Assembly (NCBI RefSeq): GCF_003316635.1
Contig: NZ_QNQP01000005.1
Coordinates: 62,001-126,000, forward strand
Length of the DNA: 64,000 nt
From: Roseovarius dicentrarchi
GTDB taxonomy: Bacteria > Pseudomonadota > Alphaproteobacteria > Rhodobacterales > Rhodobacteraceae
Direction of reading: 5' to 3'
Shown in pieces: positions 55,267 through 64,000 of this stretch (position 1 is its first letter; each line of letters opens with the position of its first letter). Position numbers and translations under genes: made by a program. The notes beneath the pieces were generated by a model. The model saw nothing but the letters and a program-made list of their open reading frames with translations, was not told the origin of the DNA and ran no database searches.

Positions 55267-56334
55267 ATGCTTAAAAGCGCCACATTTTCTAACTTTACAA
55301 GCGTTCCCAGTGGGGAATGGACTTTCTCACGAGGCCTCAACATCATTGTTGGAGAAAACGGGCTGGGAAAATCGCATGTTTTAAAGGCACTATATTCCGT
55401 TCTCAAAGCGCGCTCACCGGAATCCAATCTGATTCACGGCGTACAGACAGACAGAGGTAGCAAGAGCCAACTTGAGAAACGATTGGCCGAGGAACTGATT
55501 GGCAACATGCGACCCGACAGCCTTGGCCGACTAGTGAAGCGACAGCAGGGAAGAAGTCGAGCGGAGGTCACAGTTTGCTTTAAAGATGCATCTCAGGATA
55601 TAAAGTTTGGATTTGCGACCAACTCCAGATCACAAGTTGATTTACTCCAAGTACCTACAGGGGATATTGATAGATATCCAGTGTTCATTCCCACAAGAGA
55701 ACTCATCACTCTTTGCCCTTGGTTCGTTCCTTTGTACGATTCGTATAGCGTTCCTTTTGAAAAGACTTGGCGAGATACAGTTAGTTTGCTCGGCTCACCG
55801 AGTTTACGTGGCCCTCGAGAATCAAAAATCAGGGATGTTCTTTTGCCAATCGAAAATGCGATGGGTGGAAAAGTCGAAGTGGACGCGAATGGTCGTTTCT
55901 TTCTGAGAGTTAATGGTGGGCGAATGGAAGCCGCGCTAGTTGCGGAGGGCCTGCGCAAGTTTGCTATGCTAGCGAGGCTGATTAGTACAGGAATACTATT
56001 AGAGCAAGGCTATTTATTCTGGGACGAACCTGAAACTAACTTAAATCCAAAACTAATAAAAGTTCTCGCCTCAGTTATTGTTGGATTAGCAGAACAGGGA
56101 ATTCAGGTTTTTATGGCAACTCACTCAGTTTTCTTGTTGCGTGAAATATCTATACTTACAGACAATAAAGCAAAAAAAAGCTATTCAAAATATTTCTCGC
56201 TTGCAGCATCGGGAGATGATGAGATCTCCACACTCGAGCAAGGCAGCACAATAGAAGAATTAAAAACACTTGTGCTACTGGATGAGGAACTATACCAATC
56301 AGACAGATATCTAGAAGCTCAGAACAATGCCTGA
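55267..56334 (+). CDS. OLD/RecF-type AAA ATPase of a two-gene island
   Basis: Protein of 355 aa in the SMC/ABC-type AAA_15/AAA_21 group. Walker A is VGENGLGKSHVLKAL (residues 29-43), followed after a variable middle by an AEGLRKFAMLARL signature-like segment, Walker B YLFWDEPETNLNP and switch His in FMATHSVFLL. There is no C-terminal TOPRIM domain, unlike OLD and GajA. GC content is far lower than the window average, indicating recent transfer. No clear ribosome binding site precedes the ATG. It overlaps the next gene by 8 bases, so the pair is one unit. A defence role is inferred. Confidence 0.9.
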   Translation: MLKSATFSNFTSVPSGEWTFSRGLNIIVGENGLGKSHVLKALYSVLKARSPESNLIHGVQTDRGSKSQLEKRLAEELIGNMRPDSLGRLVKRQQGRSRAEVTVCFKDASQDIKFGFATNSRSQVDLLQVPTGDIDRYPVFIPTRELITLCPWFVPLYDSYSVPFEKTWRDTVSLLGSPSLRGPRESKIRDVLLPIENAMGGKVEVDANGRFFLRVNGGRMEAALVAEGLRKFAMLARLISTGILLEQGYLFWDEPETNLNPKLIKVLASVIVGLAEQGIQVFMATHSVFLLREISILTDNKAKKSYSKYFSLAASGDDEISTLEQGSTIEELKTLVLLDEELYQSDRYLEAQNNA

Positions 56335-56842
56335 TATTACTATTGATGAAGGAGGTTTATCCTTCCGATTCACTGATGTCGGATTTGCTTCGAAATATGA
56401 TGATTGGTCGCATTATCGCAACCAATTTCAAAGAGCTTGCGGTTCTTCCAAAGCAGTTGATTTCTTAGTTTCAAAAGGGTCCACTTTGTGGCTGATTGAA
56501 GTGAAGGATTTCCGTAGACATCCTCGAACCAACCCTAGTGAACTAGCTGACGATATTGCAGAGAAGGTCAGAGATACAATGGCCGGTTTAATGAGCGCAA
56601 AGCATTTCGCCACAAACCTAGAAGAGAGTAGTATCTCTCGAGCTGCTTTGAAATGCAAAAAGTTGCGTATTGCTCTTCACCTTGAACAGCCCAAAAATCC
56701 AAGCCGTCTTTTCCCCACTTCGATTGACCCAGCAAACTTGTCAATAAAGCTCAAACAAAAAATTAGATTTGCCGATCCACATACGGTAATCACCAACATT
56801 CGCAGCTTTCCACCCGACCTCGGGACAGTTGTTAGTATTTAG
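56327..56842 (+). CDS. small PD-(D/E)XK-like nuclease candidate
   Basis: Protein of 171 aa of no family I can name. SKAVDFLVSKGSTLWLIEVKDF contains D45 and E58-x-K60 separated by two predicted beta strands, the layout of the PD-(D/E)XK nuclease active site, followed by a helical segment (ELADDIAEKVRDTMAGLMSAKHF). It overlaps the ATPase gene by 8 bases and has the same AT-rich composition, so the two proteins probably work together. It is followed by a strong terminator shared with the convergent TRAP operon. Nuclease activity is inferred from three residues only. Confidence 0.8.
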   Translation: MPDITIDEGGLSFRFTDVGFASKYDDWSHYRNQFQRACGSSKAVDFLVSKGSTLWLIEVKDFRRHPRTNPSELADDIAEKVRDTMAGLMSAKHFATNLEESSISRAALKCKKLRIALHLEQPKNPSRLFPTSIDPANLSIKLKQKIRFADPHTVITNIRSFPPDLGTVVSI

Positions 56843-56867
56843 TTTGGGAATTTCTAAACTTAAATAA

Positions 56868-56888
56868 GCCCCCGCTCATCGCGGGGGC
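56868..56888. terminator. terminator hairpin between the island and the TRAP operon
   Basis: GCCCCCGC and GCGGGGGC form a perfect 8-bp stem with a TCATC loop. Convergent genes on both sides could use it; read on the minus strand it is followed by TTATTTAAG, a partial T tract. Confidence 0.75.
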
Positions 56889-56922
56889 CTCTCCATCTCT
56901 TACGCGAAGCGCCTCAAACCGC

Positions 56923-58002
56923 TTACATGCAGTCCTTGATCGCCTGCACATCCGGCCCATTGGGTGTCCGACCCAGATTGAACGGGGCGGAGGCGTCGCG
57001 CCACTGGGAATAGTCGGCCAGATACTCCAGCATCGACACATAGACCTTGGCCGAGTTGGGGTTCTCGCAGGAGACTTCGACGATCACCTCGTTGGCCATT
57101 TCCTGCACTTTCGCCAGCGTCTCGTCGTCGTAGCGGTTGATTTCGACCGCCTCGTCGAACTTGGCGTAGGCTTCGGTCGCGCGCTTTTCGGTGAAGGCCA
57201 GCGACCACATCATCGTGGCGTCTGCCGCGATTTGCAGTTTCTCGCGGGTTTCCTCGCTGAGGGCGTCCCACGCGTCCTTGTTGATCATCACGCCGAATAC
57301 CGATGCGGACTGGTGCCAGCCCGGTGTCGCCCAGTATTTCGTGACCTGCTGAAAGCCGCCCGACCAATCCACGTTGGGGGTGGAGAATTCGGCGCCGTCG
57401 ATCACGCCGCGCTCCAGCGACTGATAGATTTCGCCGCCCGCCATCGACACCTGATTGCCGCCCAGACGCTCCAGCAGTTTGCCCTGCTCAAGGCCCGACA
57501 GGCGCAGGCGCTTGCCTTGCAGGTCGTCCAGGTTGCGGATCGGCTCGTTCGTGCGGAAGCCCGATTCGTTGTTGGTCAGGCCGTAGGGCAGATAGACCAT
57601 GCCGAACTGGCCGTAGATGTCATTGTAGATTTCCGCGCCGCCCCATTCGAGGATCCAGTTGGCGTAATCCACCGCGTTGAACAGCGACGGCGTGGTGGCC
57701 AGCGCGGAAAATGCCGCATCACGGCCGGCCCAGTAACCGGGCCAGTCGGCGCCCGCCTGCACGGTGCCGGATTCGACCGCGCCGAACACCTCGCCCGAGG
57801 GCACCAGCGATCCGCCTTCGAAGAATTCGATGGTCAGCTCGCCCTTGGTCAGCTTGTTGGCCAGCTCGACGAATTTCTTGTCCGTTTCGATCAGCTCCAG
57901 CGACGAGGGCCATGTGGTGGTCATGGTCCAGCTGTCCTGTGCCATCGCCTGCCCCGCGATTGCGGCGCTGGCAGCGGCGGCCAGAATTGTGAGTTTAGTC
58001 AT
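56923..58002 (-). CDS. TRAP transporter substrate-binding protein (DctP family)
   Basis: Periplasmic binding protein of 359 aa with a signal peptide (MTKLTILAAAASAAIAGQAMA before QDSW). TWPSSLELIETDKKFVELAN, GGAEIYNDIYGQF and RLSGLEQGKLLERLGGNQVSM match the DctP/TakP group that binds carboxylates such as 2-oxo acids; the conserved carboxylate-binding Arg is expected in RLSGL. The start at 58002 has AAGGGAG upstream; the frame reads on to 58254 in the dctM end. Substrate not resolved. Energised by a Na+ gradient, as known for TRAP systems. Confidence 0.92.
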   Translation of the reverse strand: MTKLTILAAAASAAIAGQAMAQDSWTMTTTWPSSLELIETDKKFVELANKLTKGELTIEFFEGGSLVPSGEVFGAVESGTVQAGADWPGYWAGRDAAFSALATTPSLFNAVDYANWILEWGGAEIYNDIYGQFGMVYLPYGLTNNESGFRTNEPIRNLDDLQGKRLRLSGLEQGKLLERLGGNQVSMAGGEIYQSLERGVIDGAEFSTPNVDWSGGFQQVTKYWATPGWHQSASVFGVMINKDAWDALSEETREKLQIAADATMMWSLAFTEKRATEAYAKFDEAVEINRYDDETLAKVQEMANEVIVEVSCENPNSAKVYVSMLEYLADYSQWRDASAPFNLGRTPNGPDVQAIKDCM

Positions 58003-58028
58003 GCTTACTCTCCCTTTTTGGTAGCATT

Positions 58029-59354
58029 TTAATTGGCGTAAAGAACGCTTGGCAGCCATTCCACCAGCGGCGGAAAGACAGCGACCAGCACACACATCGC
58101 CACGATCAATCCGATGAACGGCAGCACGCCGCGGATGATGTGGCCGGTGCGCACTTCCTTTGGCGCGATGGCGCGCAAGTAGAACAGCGCATATCCAAAT
58201 GGCGGCGTCAGGAACGATGTTTGCAGCACGACGGCCATCAGGACGACGAACCACAGCAGGCTGACATCCGGCATTTCCTGCACGATCGGCAGGAAGATGG
58301 GGAAGGACAGCAGCACGATGCCGGTCCAGTCAAGGAACGCGCCCAGAATGAAGACGATGAACATCATCATCGCGATCAGCAGCCACGGCTCCATATCCAG
58401 CGCGCGGATGATTTCCTGCGTGGCGCGCAGGCCGCCGGTGATGTTGAACACGCCGGTGAAGGCGGTCGCGCCGACGACGATGAACAGGATCATGGCCGAG
58501 GTGCGCCCGGTCTCCAGCATGGCGCCGTAGAAGGTGCGCAGGCGGAAACGGCCCCGCGATATGACGATCAGAAGGGCAAGTCCCGCACCAATCGCCGATG
58601 CCTCGGTCGCCGTGGCGATCCCCGCCAGAAGCGAGCCGAGGATGCCGAAGATCAGCACCAGCGGCGGCATCGCCTCGACCAGCAGCATGCGGATCAGGGC
58701 GGGGCGTGAAATCTTTTCTTCCTGCTGAACGGACGGGGCCAGATCGGGGCGGAACACCGAAATGACATAGACATAGACGGCATAGCTGAGGCCCAGCAAG
58801 ACGCCGGGAATCATCGAGCCGGCAAACAGATCGCCCACCGTCAGCGGTGAATAGCTGGCCATCAGGATCAGCATGATCGACGGCGGAATCAGGATGCCAA
58901 GGCAGCCCGAAGCGGCGATCACGCCGGTCGTCAGCGTCGGCGCATAGCCGTATTGCAGCATGGGCCGCAGCGCCATCACGCCCATCACGGTGATCGACGC
59001 GCCGATGATGCCGGTGGTCGCGGCCAGCAGGATGGAAATGAACACCACCGCCAGCGCAAGTCCGCCGCGCACATTGCTCAGCAGCAGGCGCAGCGCCTCG
59101 AACATTCGGTCGGTGACGCCGGAATCCGACAGAAACCGCGCCATCAGAACGAATAGCGGAATGGCGATCAGGGTGTAATTGTCCAGCACATCGCCGAAAA
59201 TACGGTTGATGACGATGCCCAGCACCATGGTTTTGCCGGTGATCACAGCCGTTAGAACGGCCGTGCCGCCCAGAACCAGGGCCAGCGGGTGGCCCATGAA
59301 CAGACCCGTCAGCAACAGGCCAAACATCAGCAGGGCAATCAGTTCGGGGTTCAT
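58029..59354 (-). CDS. TRAP transporter large permease (DctM family)
   Basis: Membrane subunit of 441 aa with about 12 transmembrane helices. Signature blocks are GHPLALVLGG, TPTL-type substrate segment in GVIAASGCLGILIPPSIMLILMA, and FLTPPFGYALFYLRAIAP near the C-terminus. The start overlaps the small permease stop by ATGA. 26 bases separate it from the binding protein gene. Confidence 0.94.
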   Translation of the reverse strand: MNPELIALLMFGLLLTGLFMGHPLALVLGGTAVLTAVITGKTMVLGIVINRIFGDVLDNYTLIAIPLFVLMARFLSDSGVTDRMFEALRLLLSNVRGGLALAVVFISILLAATTGIIGASITVMGVMALRPMLQYGYAPTLTTGVIAASGCLGILIPPSIMLILMASYSPLTVGDLFAGSMIPGVLLGLSYAVYVYVISVFRPDLAPSVQQEEKISRPALIRMLLVEAMPPLVLIFGILGSLLAGIATATEASAIGAGLALLIVISRGRFRLRTFYGAMLETGRTSAMILFIVVGATAFTGVFNITGGLRATQEIIRALDMEPWLLIAMMMFIVFILGAFLDWTGIVLLSFPIFLPIVQEMPDVSLLWFVVLMAVVLQTSFLTPPFGYALFYLRAIAPKEVRTGHIIRGVLPFIGLIVAMCVLVAVFPPLVEWLPSVLYAN

Positions 59355-59863
59355 TGCATCACCTCTTCGGATGTCGTGTCAACGTCGAGGATGATTTTCA
59401 AAACCTCTGCGATGCCCTGAAGCAGCAGCAGGACCGCCGCAACGAACATGGCAATTTTCAGCGGATAGACCGGCATCTGGATGGCGCCATATGTCGTCTC
59501 GCCCTGGTTCCATGATTTCATGGCGAAATCCCATGACCGGGTGGTAAAGACATAGGTAAACGGGAAGAAAAAGATGAGATAACCGAGAATGTCGACAATC
59601 CGCTGCGCGCCGCGGCTGAACCGTTCGGTCAGGATATCGACCCGCACATGCGCCTTGTGGCGCAGCGCATAGCCGCCCAGCATCACGAAATAAAAACCGA
59701 ACATCTGCTTGGAGATATCAAAGGCCCAGCGCGTCGGATCGTTGAACGCATAACGCATGACCACATCGTAAATGATTATGCTTGCAAATAAAATCGCGAC
59801 AACCGACACGATGCGCCCGACAACTTCGTTCAGGGCATCTATGGCCCGGATTACTATCAGCAT
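59351..59863 (-). CDS. TRAP transporter small permease (DctQ family)
   Basis: Membrane subunit of 170 aa with four transmembrane helices. VVMRYAFNDPTRWAFDISKQMFGFYFVMLGG is replaced here by its conserved core DPTRWAFDIS, and ALRHKAHVRVDILTERFS is the family signature. It leads the dctQ-dctM-dctP operon, coupled to the large permease. Confidence 0.93.
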   Translation of the reverse strand: MLIVIRAIDALNEVVGRIVSVVAILFASIIIYDVVMRYAFNDPTRWAFDISKQMFGFYFVMLGGYALRHKAHVRVDILTERFSRGAQRIVDILGYLIFFFPFTYVFTTRSWDFAMKSWNQGETTYGAIQMPVYPLKIAMFVAAVLLLLQGIAEVLKIILDVDTTSEEVMQ

Positions 59864-60181
59864 TTATGGTCCACTTTTGTCTCTCCGATGGCGGATCGGC
59901 CTCTTTGGGGCCGTTTTTCCTTGCGTAACCTGCGCGCCCATATGCGCCGCACCGGGCGCGCCGCGGCGGCTGTCCCGCTTTGGGGGCAATCTTGTTGTTT
60001 CTGCGCGCGATTGCAAGACGCCGCAGTGCGGCTTCCCTAGGGGAAGGCAGGCGGGCAGGCGGCGAATGGTCTTGATGCGCGGCGCGGGCTGGCTTACACG
60101 CTGGCGGTTACAAGCCCCGGCTTTTGCTGCATTCGCGGCGCTTGGCCGACACGCTCATATTCTGACGTCAAAGGATGCGCC
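59864..60181. promoter_or_regulatory. divergent intergenic region with two adjacent palindromes
   Basis: About 318 bases between the TRAP operon and the downstream membrane protein gene. It holds GCCGC-AGT-GCGGC (60020-60032) abutting CTTCCC-TAG-GGGAAG (60032-60046). No gene was recognised; promoters for both sides are expected here. Confidence 0.5.
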
Positions 60182-60844
60182 ATGAGCCTTATCCGCAAAA
60201 TCGACAGCGCCTTGATACCTGCGATCGCGCTGATCCTGATTGCCACCATCGTTCTGGCCTTCGCCAATCCATCGTTTTTTACGCTGGTTTTCGCGGCCGA
60301 AGACGGACCGGTGGAGTATGCCACCGCCCTGTTCCTGCTGATCGCCAGCATCGTTCTGGCCACCCATGCCGCGTCACTGTGGCGCAGCGGGCGGCGCGGG
60401 GCGGCGGGGCTGACCGTGTTCTATGCGCTGCTGTTCTTCATGGCCGCGGGCGAGGAGATATCCTGGGGCCAGCGCATTGTCGGCTGGGAGTCGGGCGAAT
60501 TTTTCCAGCAAAACAACAAGCAGTATGAGACGAACCTGCACAATCTGGTGGTTGGCGATGTCCATCTGACCAAATCGCTGTTCGGGCCGGTGCTGACGAT
60601 CTGCATCCTGCTGTATCTGGTCGGTCTGCCGCTGGTCTATCCCAAGGGCGGGCGCATCGCGGCGCTGGCCGACCGCATGGCCGTGCCCGTGCCATGGATG
60701 AAACATGCGGTCATCGCGCTGGTGGCCAGCATCATCATCGCGGTGCTGGACGTGGAGCGGAAATGGGAAGTCTACGAGCTGATCTTCAGCATGGTCGTCC
60801 TGTCGATTTTCCTGATACCGCAGAACCCCGGCAAGACGCGCTAG
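60182..60844 (+). CDS. conserved membrane protein, unrecognised
   Basis: Protein of 220 aa with six to seven transmembrane helices. The conserved motif FMAAGEEISWGQRIVGWESGEFF lies after the third helix (its core GEEISWGQR recalls membrane proteins of unknown function in Rhodobacteraceae). Acidic and aromatic residues inside a hydrophobic setting could be catalytic or ligand-binding. No operon partner: a palindrome and a convergent gene follow. Function unknown. Confidence 0.75.
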   Translation: MSLIRKIDSALIPAIALILIATIVLAFANPSFFTLVFAAEDGPVEYATALFLLIASIVLATHAASLWRSGRRGAAGLTVFYALLFFMAAGEEISWGQRIVGWESGEFFQQNNKQYETNLHNLVVGDVHLTKSLFGPVLTICILLYLVGLPLVYPKGGRIAALADRMAVPVPWMKHAVIALVASIIIAVLDVERKWEVYELIFSMVVLSIFLIPQNPGKTR

Positions 60845-60862
60845 CGCGTTTCGCGAAACGCG
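60845..60862. terminator. perfect palindrome between two convergent stop codons
   Basis: CGCGTTTCGCGAAACGCG exactly fills the 18 bases between the TAG of the membrane protein (60842-60844) and the TAA of the convergent hydrolase (60863-60865). It may act as a two-way RNA end; I recall similar palindromes repeated in this family's genomes. Confidence 0.6.
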
Positions 60863-61897
60863 TTAGAGGATCTCGTCCTCGTCAAACAGCGGCGCCGCGT
60901 CCATCTGCGCGGTGACGCCGTCCGCCGCCGCCTCGCCGCGCGGGGTGCTGGCAACGTGAAACAGCGCCTCGCCCTCATAGACAACCGGCATGTTGCTGCG
61001 CCCGATGACGATACCGGCCTCGTCGCAGATCACCTCCTGCTCGACCTCGCCAAAGGGGTCTGAAATCGCGCCCAGAACGGTGCCCGCATCCACCGCATCG
61101 CCAATGGCGCGGTAGCTGCGGCACAGCCCGCCGACAGGCGCGCGAAACCAGCGTGATCCGGCGCACATCACCGTCGGCGTGCGGGCCTTGGGCACGCCTT
61201 TTTGCCCCACCATCCCCAAGGATTGCATCACCCGCAGGATGCCCGCCATGCCCGACCGTGCCGCCAGTTCGTCAAATCGCAGCCCCTCGCCGGCCTCGAA
61301 CAGCAGCACGTCGATGCCCGCCTCCTCGGCGGCCATGCGCAGCGATCCGTCGCGCAGTTTCGACTTCAGCATGACCGGCGCGCCAAACGCCCGGCCCAGC
61401 GCGGCAATCCGTTCGTTACCGGGGGTCAGGCGGATTTGCGGCAGGTTGCTGCGGTGGATCGCCGCCGAATGCAGATCAATCCCGACATCCGCGCGCAAGA
61501 CGACCTCGCGCATGAAAATATCCGCCAGCCGCGACGCCATGGACCCGCCCGCCCCGCCCGGAAAGCAGCGATTCAGATCGCGCCTGTCCGGCAGGTATCT
61601 GGAATGGTTCAGGAATCCATAAGTGTTGACAATCGGCACCGCCAGCAGCGTCCCCGCCAGCGATTTCATCGGCGCGGCGCGCAAAAGGCGGCGCACAATC
61701 TCGACGCCGATCACCTCGTCGCCGTGAATGGCGGCCGAGACAAACATGACCGGGCCGGGTTTGCGCCCGTGGATCACATGCACGGACAGCGTGACGGGCG
61801 TGTGATCCGACAGCGTGCTGACCGGAATTTCGACAGTCTCGCGCGTGCCGGCGGCGATGCTGTGGCCTGCGATCTGAAACGGCGTGATGTCCGGCAT
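60863..61897 (-). CDS. succinylglutamate desuccinylase/aspartoacylase family hydrolase
   Basis: Zinc-dependent acylase of 344 aa in the M14 AstE/ASPA family. The metal and catalytic motifs SAAIHGDEVIGVEI (His and Glu), RRDLNRCFPGG and GIDLHSAA (His) are intact, and LLFEAGEG holds the catalytic Glu. The C-terminal region includes a lipoyl-like beta domain (DAGTVLGAISDPFGEVEQEVI). GGAGGG lies 3 bases before the ATG at 61897; the frame continues to 61981 without support. The N-acyl amino acid substrate is unknown. Confidence 0.88.
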   Translation of the reverse strand: MPDITPFQIAGHSIAAGTRETVEIPVSTLSDHTPVTLSVHVIHGRKPGPVMFVSAAIHGDEVIGVEIVRRLLRAAPMKSLAGTLLAVPIVNTYGFLNHSRYLPDRRDLNRCFPGGAGGSMASRLADIFMREVVLRADVGIDLHSAAIHRSNLPQIRLTPGNERIAALGRAFGAPVMLKSKLRDGSLRMAAEEAGIDVLLFEAGEGLRFDELAARSGMAGILRVMQSLGMVGQKGVPKARTPTVMCAGSRWFRAPVGGLCRSYRAIGDAVDAGTVLGAISDPFGEVEQEVICDEAGIVIGRSNMPVVYEGEALFHVASTPRGEAAADGVTAQMDAAPLFDEDEIL

Positions 61898-62124
61898 AAT
61901 CCCTCCGACTGCGGCGACCGGTGCAGGGCGCATGCCCTTTGACCGCGCCTGTCTATGCGCCCAACCGTGCGCCCCGGTCAATAAAACAAGATCGCGATTG
62001 CTGTTTTTCTGCTACCGTCCGAGTCGTCCGCCGCTTTCGACCCTTCAAGCTGCGCCACCAGACGCGCTGCACAGCAGGGGCCGGCACAAGGCCAAGCGGT
62101 CGTTGAACCGGGAGGGTATGCACA
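61898..62124. promoter_or_regulatory. divergent intergenic region, hydrolase/uspA
   Basis: 227 bases between outward-facing genes. A relatively AT-rich stretch around 61978-62030 may contain promoters. No operator was singled out. Confidence 0.4.
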
Positions 62125-62562
62125 ATGACAACGACACTGTTGGTGGGCCTTGATGGCCACGCCTCGGGCGAGCGGGCGCTGGACCATGCGCGACGGCTGG
62201 CCGAACTTATCGGAGATTGCGAGCTGGTGGTGGCCTACATTATCGAATGGTCGCCATTTTCATTTCAGACGGCAGAAGAGAACGCCGCGCGCCATAAACG
62301 CCGCGAAGAAGAGATCCAGATCGCGCTGGACCGGGTGATAAACCCCGCCATCGAAAAGGTCAGCGGCAGCGGCAGAACCATCCGCGGCGTGGTGCGCCAC
62401 GGCGATGTGTCAGACGCGCTGATCGCAATTTCCAAGCAGGAAAACGCGGATCAGATCATTGTCGCGCGCGCCTCCGAAGGCGGCTTTGCCAAGCGGATTT
62501 TCGGCGGCTCCACCTCAAACCTCGTGATGAGCTCGCCCGTGCCCGTCACCGTCGTCAGCTGA
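62125..62562 (+). CDS. universal stress protein (UspA family)
   Basis: Single-domain Usp protein of 145 aa. [22 protein letters not shown] opens it, and the C-terminal nucleotide-binding region is [25 protein letters not shown] with VPVTVV ending the last strand; the ATP-binding G-x2-G-x9-G motif is only partly kept because the first Gly is replaced by Ala. It precedes the AGCS gene by 16 bases and may be co-transcribed with it; Usp proteins often sit beside transporters. Confidence 0.92.
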   Translation: MTTTLLVGLDGHASGERALDHARRLAELIGDCELVVAYIIEWSPFSFQTAEENAARHKRREEEIQIALDRVINPAIEKVSGSGRTIRGVVRHGDVSDALIAISKQENADQIIVARASEGGFAKRIFGGSTSNLVMSSPVPVTVVS

Positions 62563-62578
62563 TGTCAGGAACCTACCT

Positions 62579-64000
62579 ATGAGTGTATTTCACAAGGCCC
62601 TGCTGACCGCAGCGGCCATCATCGCCCCCGCTGGCGCCATCGCGCAGGAGGCAGCAACGCTTGACCAGAAGGTCAACGCCGCCTTTGCCACCGCCACGGG
62701 ACCCTTTGTAAACCTTATCTTTGCGCCGTTTCCCGGCACGTCCTTCCCATGGATCGTGCTGTGGCTGGTTGTGGGCGCGACTGTTTTCACGCTCTATTTC
62801 GGCTTTGTTCAATTTCGGTTTTTCGGCCACGCGATCAAGCTGGTCAAGGGTGACTATTCCGACCCGAATGACGCGGGTGAGGTCAGTCACTTTCAGGCGC
62901 TGACCACGGCGCTATCGGGTACTGTGGGCCTTGGCAATATCGCGGGCGTTGCAGTGGCGGTGGGGATCGGCGGGCCGGGCGCGACGTTCTGGATGATCCT
63001 GGCCGGGCTGCTGGGCATGGCGTCCAAGTTTACCGAATGTACGCTGGCGGTAAAATACCGCAACGAATATCCGGACGGCACCGTGTCGGGCGGCCCGATG
63101 TATTACATGAAGAAGGGTTTCAGCGAGCTGGGCCTGCCGGGCGGCGGATTTTTGGCCATTCTGTTTTCGATCTTCTGCATCCTTGGCGCCTTGGGCGGCG
63201 GCAACATGTTTCAGGCCAATCAGGCTCATGCCCAGATCGAGGGGATCGTCGGGGAGTTTCCCGGCTGGATCACCGGCATAATTTTCGCGGGGGTTGTCTT
63301 TGCCGTCATCGTCGGCGGGATCAAATCCATCGCGCGTGTCACCGAAAAGGTGGTGCCGTTCATGGGCATCCTTTACGTCGGCGCGTCATTGATCATCATC
63401 GCGATGAACTATGACATGATCGGTTGGGCCTTTGGCCAGATCTTTGTCGGGGCGTTCACCGGTCTGGGGGTTGCCGGCGGCTTTGTCGGGGCGCTGATCC
63501 AGGGGTTCAAGCGGGCGGCCTTCTCCAACGAGGCCGGCGTCGGCTCGGCCGCGATTGCGCACGCCGCCGTGCGCACCAAAGAGCCGATCACGGAAGGTTT
63601 CGTATCGCTGCTGGAGCCACTTATCGACACGGTCGTTATCTGCACGATGACGGCGCTGGTCATCACGATTTCGGGCCAGCTGCTGATTGACGACGCCACC
63701 GGCACCTACATGCTGAACGAGGCGGGTACGGCTATTGCCACGGTTGGCGACACGTCCGGCGTCGCGCTGACGTCGGCGGCCTTTGGATCGTCGATCAGCT
63801 GGTTCCCTTATGTTCTGGCCATTGCGGTGGTTCTGTTCGCCTTTTCCACCATGATATCGTGGAGCTATTATGGCCTGAAGGCGTGGACCTATCTGTTTGG
63901 CGAGGGCAAGGGATCCGAGCTGACCTTCAAGGTGATCTTCTGCGTCTTTGTCGTGATCGGCGCCGCCGCCAATCTGGGGCCTGTCATCGACTTTTCGGAT
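62579..64000 (+). CDS. sodium:alanine/glycine symporter (AGCS family), truncated by the window
   Basis: Open from ATG 62579 to the window edge (474 codons, no stop), so the end lies outside. AGGA lies 8 bases before the ATG. The protein begins with a signal-like hydrophobic stretch ([17 protein letters not shown]), unusual for AGCS members and perhaps a real or former signal. The core shows [37 protein letters not shown] and [18 protein letters not shown], family-diagnostic segments for sodium-coupled alanine or glycine uptake, with about ten transmembrane helices visible before the cut. Confidence 0.93.
   Translation, partial: MSVFHKALLTAAAIIAPAGAIAQEAATLDQKVNAAFATATGPFVNLIFAPFPGTSFPWIVLWLVVGATVFTLYFGFVQFRFFGHAIKLVKGDYSDPNDAGEVSHFQALTTALSGTVGLGNIAGVAVAVGIGGPGATFWMILAGLLGMASKFTECTLAVKYRNEYPDGTVSGGPMYYMKKGFSELGLPGGGFLAILFSIFCILGALGGGNMFQANQAHAQIEGIVGEFPGWITGIIFAGVVFAVIVGGIKSIARVTEKVVPFMGILYVGASLIIIAMNYDMIGWAFGQIFVGAFTGLGVAGGFVGALIQGFKRAAFSNEAGVGSAAIAHAAVRTKEPITEGFVSLLEPLIDTVVICTMTALVITISGQLLIDDATGTYMLNEAGTAIATVGDTSGVALTSAAFGSSISWFPYVLAIAVVLFAFSTMISWSYYGLKAWTYLFGEGKGSELTFKVIFCVFVVIGAAANLGPVIDFSD

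Noticed and set aside
55267-56842. PARIS, Gabija or Septu defence system
   Set aside because: The ATPase has no TOPRIM domain and the partner shows neither TOPRIM/DUF4435, UvrD helicase nor HNH motifs.

Overview
The window looks like chromosomal DNA of an alphaproteobacterium of the Rhodobacteraceae/Roseobacter group. This is inferred from the high GC content, ATGA-coupled operons with AGGAGG-type ribosome binding sites, and neighbourhoods familiar from that group: uvrC-pgsA-moaD-moaE, polA-glutamine amidotransferase, Trm112-Lon domain-thioredoxin-exonuclease III, rpsU-COQ9-quinone oxidoreductase and phoR-pstSCAB-phoU-phoB. No tRNA, rRNA, CRISPR array or intact insertion sequence was seen.

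Layout. 1-7 kb (minus): a YbaY-like lipoprotein; a run of S49 peptidase, small Cys-rich membrane protein, CaCA antiporter and SDR reductase; then uvrC, pgsA, moaD, moaE. 7-10.6 kb: an ABC-2 exporter, a flavin amine oxidase and a CoxG-like protein. 10.6-16.7 kb: tamA-tamB. 16.9-20.5 kb: Trm112, Lon substrate-binding domain, thioredoxin/TPR protein, exonuclease III and a CenR-like response regulator. 20.7-27.7 kb: ribA, glutamine amidotransferase, polA, a zinc-finger protein, an unpaired ABC ATPase and a sugar-kinase-like phosphotransferase. 27.8-35.3 kb: a probable catabolic module of DDAH-family hydrolase, M20 amidohydrolase, LysR regulator and polyamine-type ABC importer. 35.5-38.8 kb: a ProXWV-type quaternary-amine importer behind a symmetric set of palindromes. 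38.8-45.8 kb: the phosphate regulon with a clear Pho box.

46-49.2 kb holds a large secreted-type DUF4214/RTX-like gene broken by one frameshift. It is followed by a non-coding region, rpmI-rplT, and about 1 kb of decayed DNA containing a repressor relic and G tracts. 51.4-55 kb carries a sialidase-like/membrane protein pair, quinone oxidoreductase, COQ9 and rpsU. 55.15-56.85 kb is an AT-rich island, clearly unlike the rest, with an OLD/RecF-type ATPase overlapping a small PD-(D/E)XK-like protein. This is my best candidate for an undescribed two-gene (probably defence) system. 56.9-64 kb: a TRAP transporter, a membrane protein, an aspartoacylase-family hydrolase, a universal stress protein and the start of an AGCS sodium:amino-acid symporter that runs off the window.

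All functions are assigned by reading motifs and from family knowledge; no database search was run. Start codons were chosen by Shine-Dalgarno position where possible and often differ from the longest open frame.
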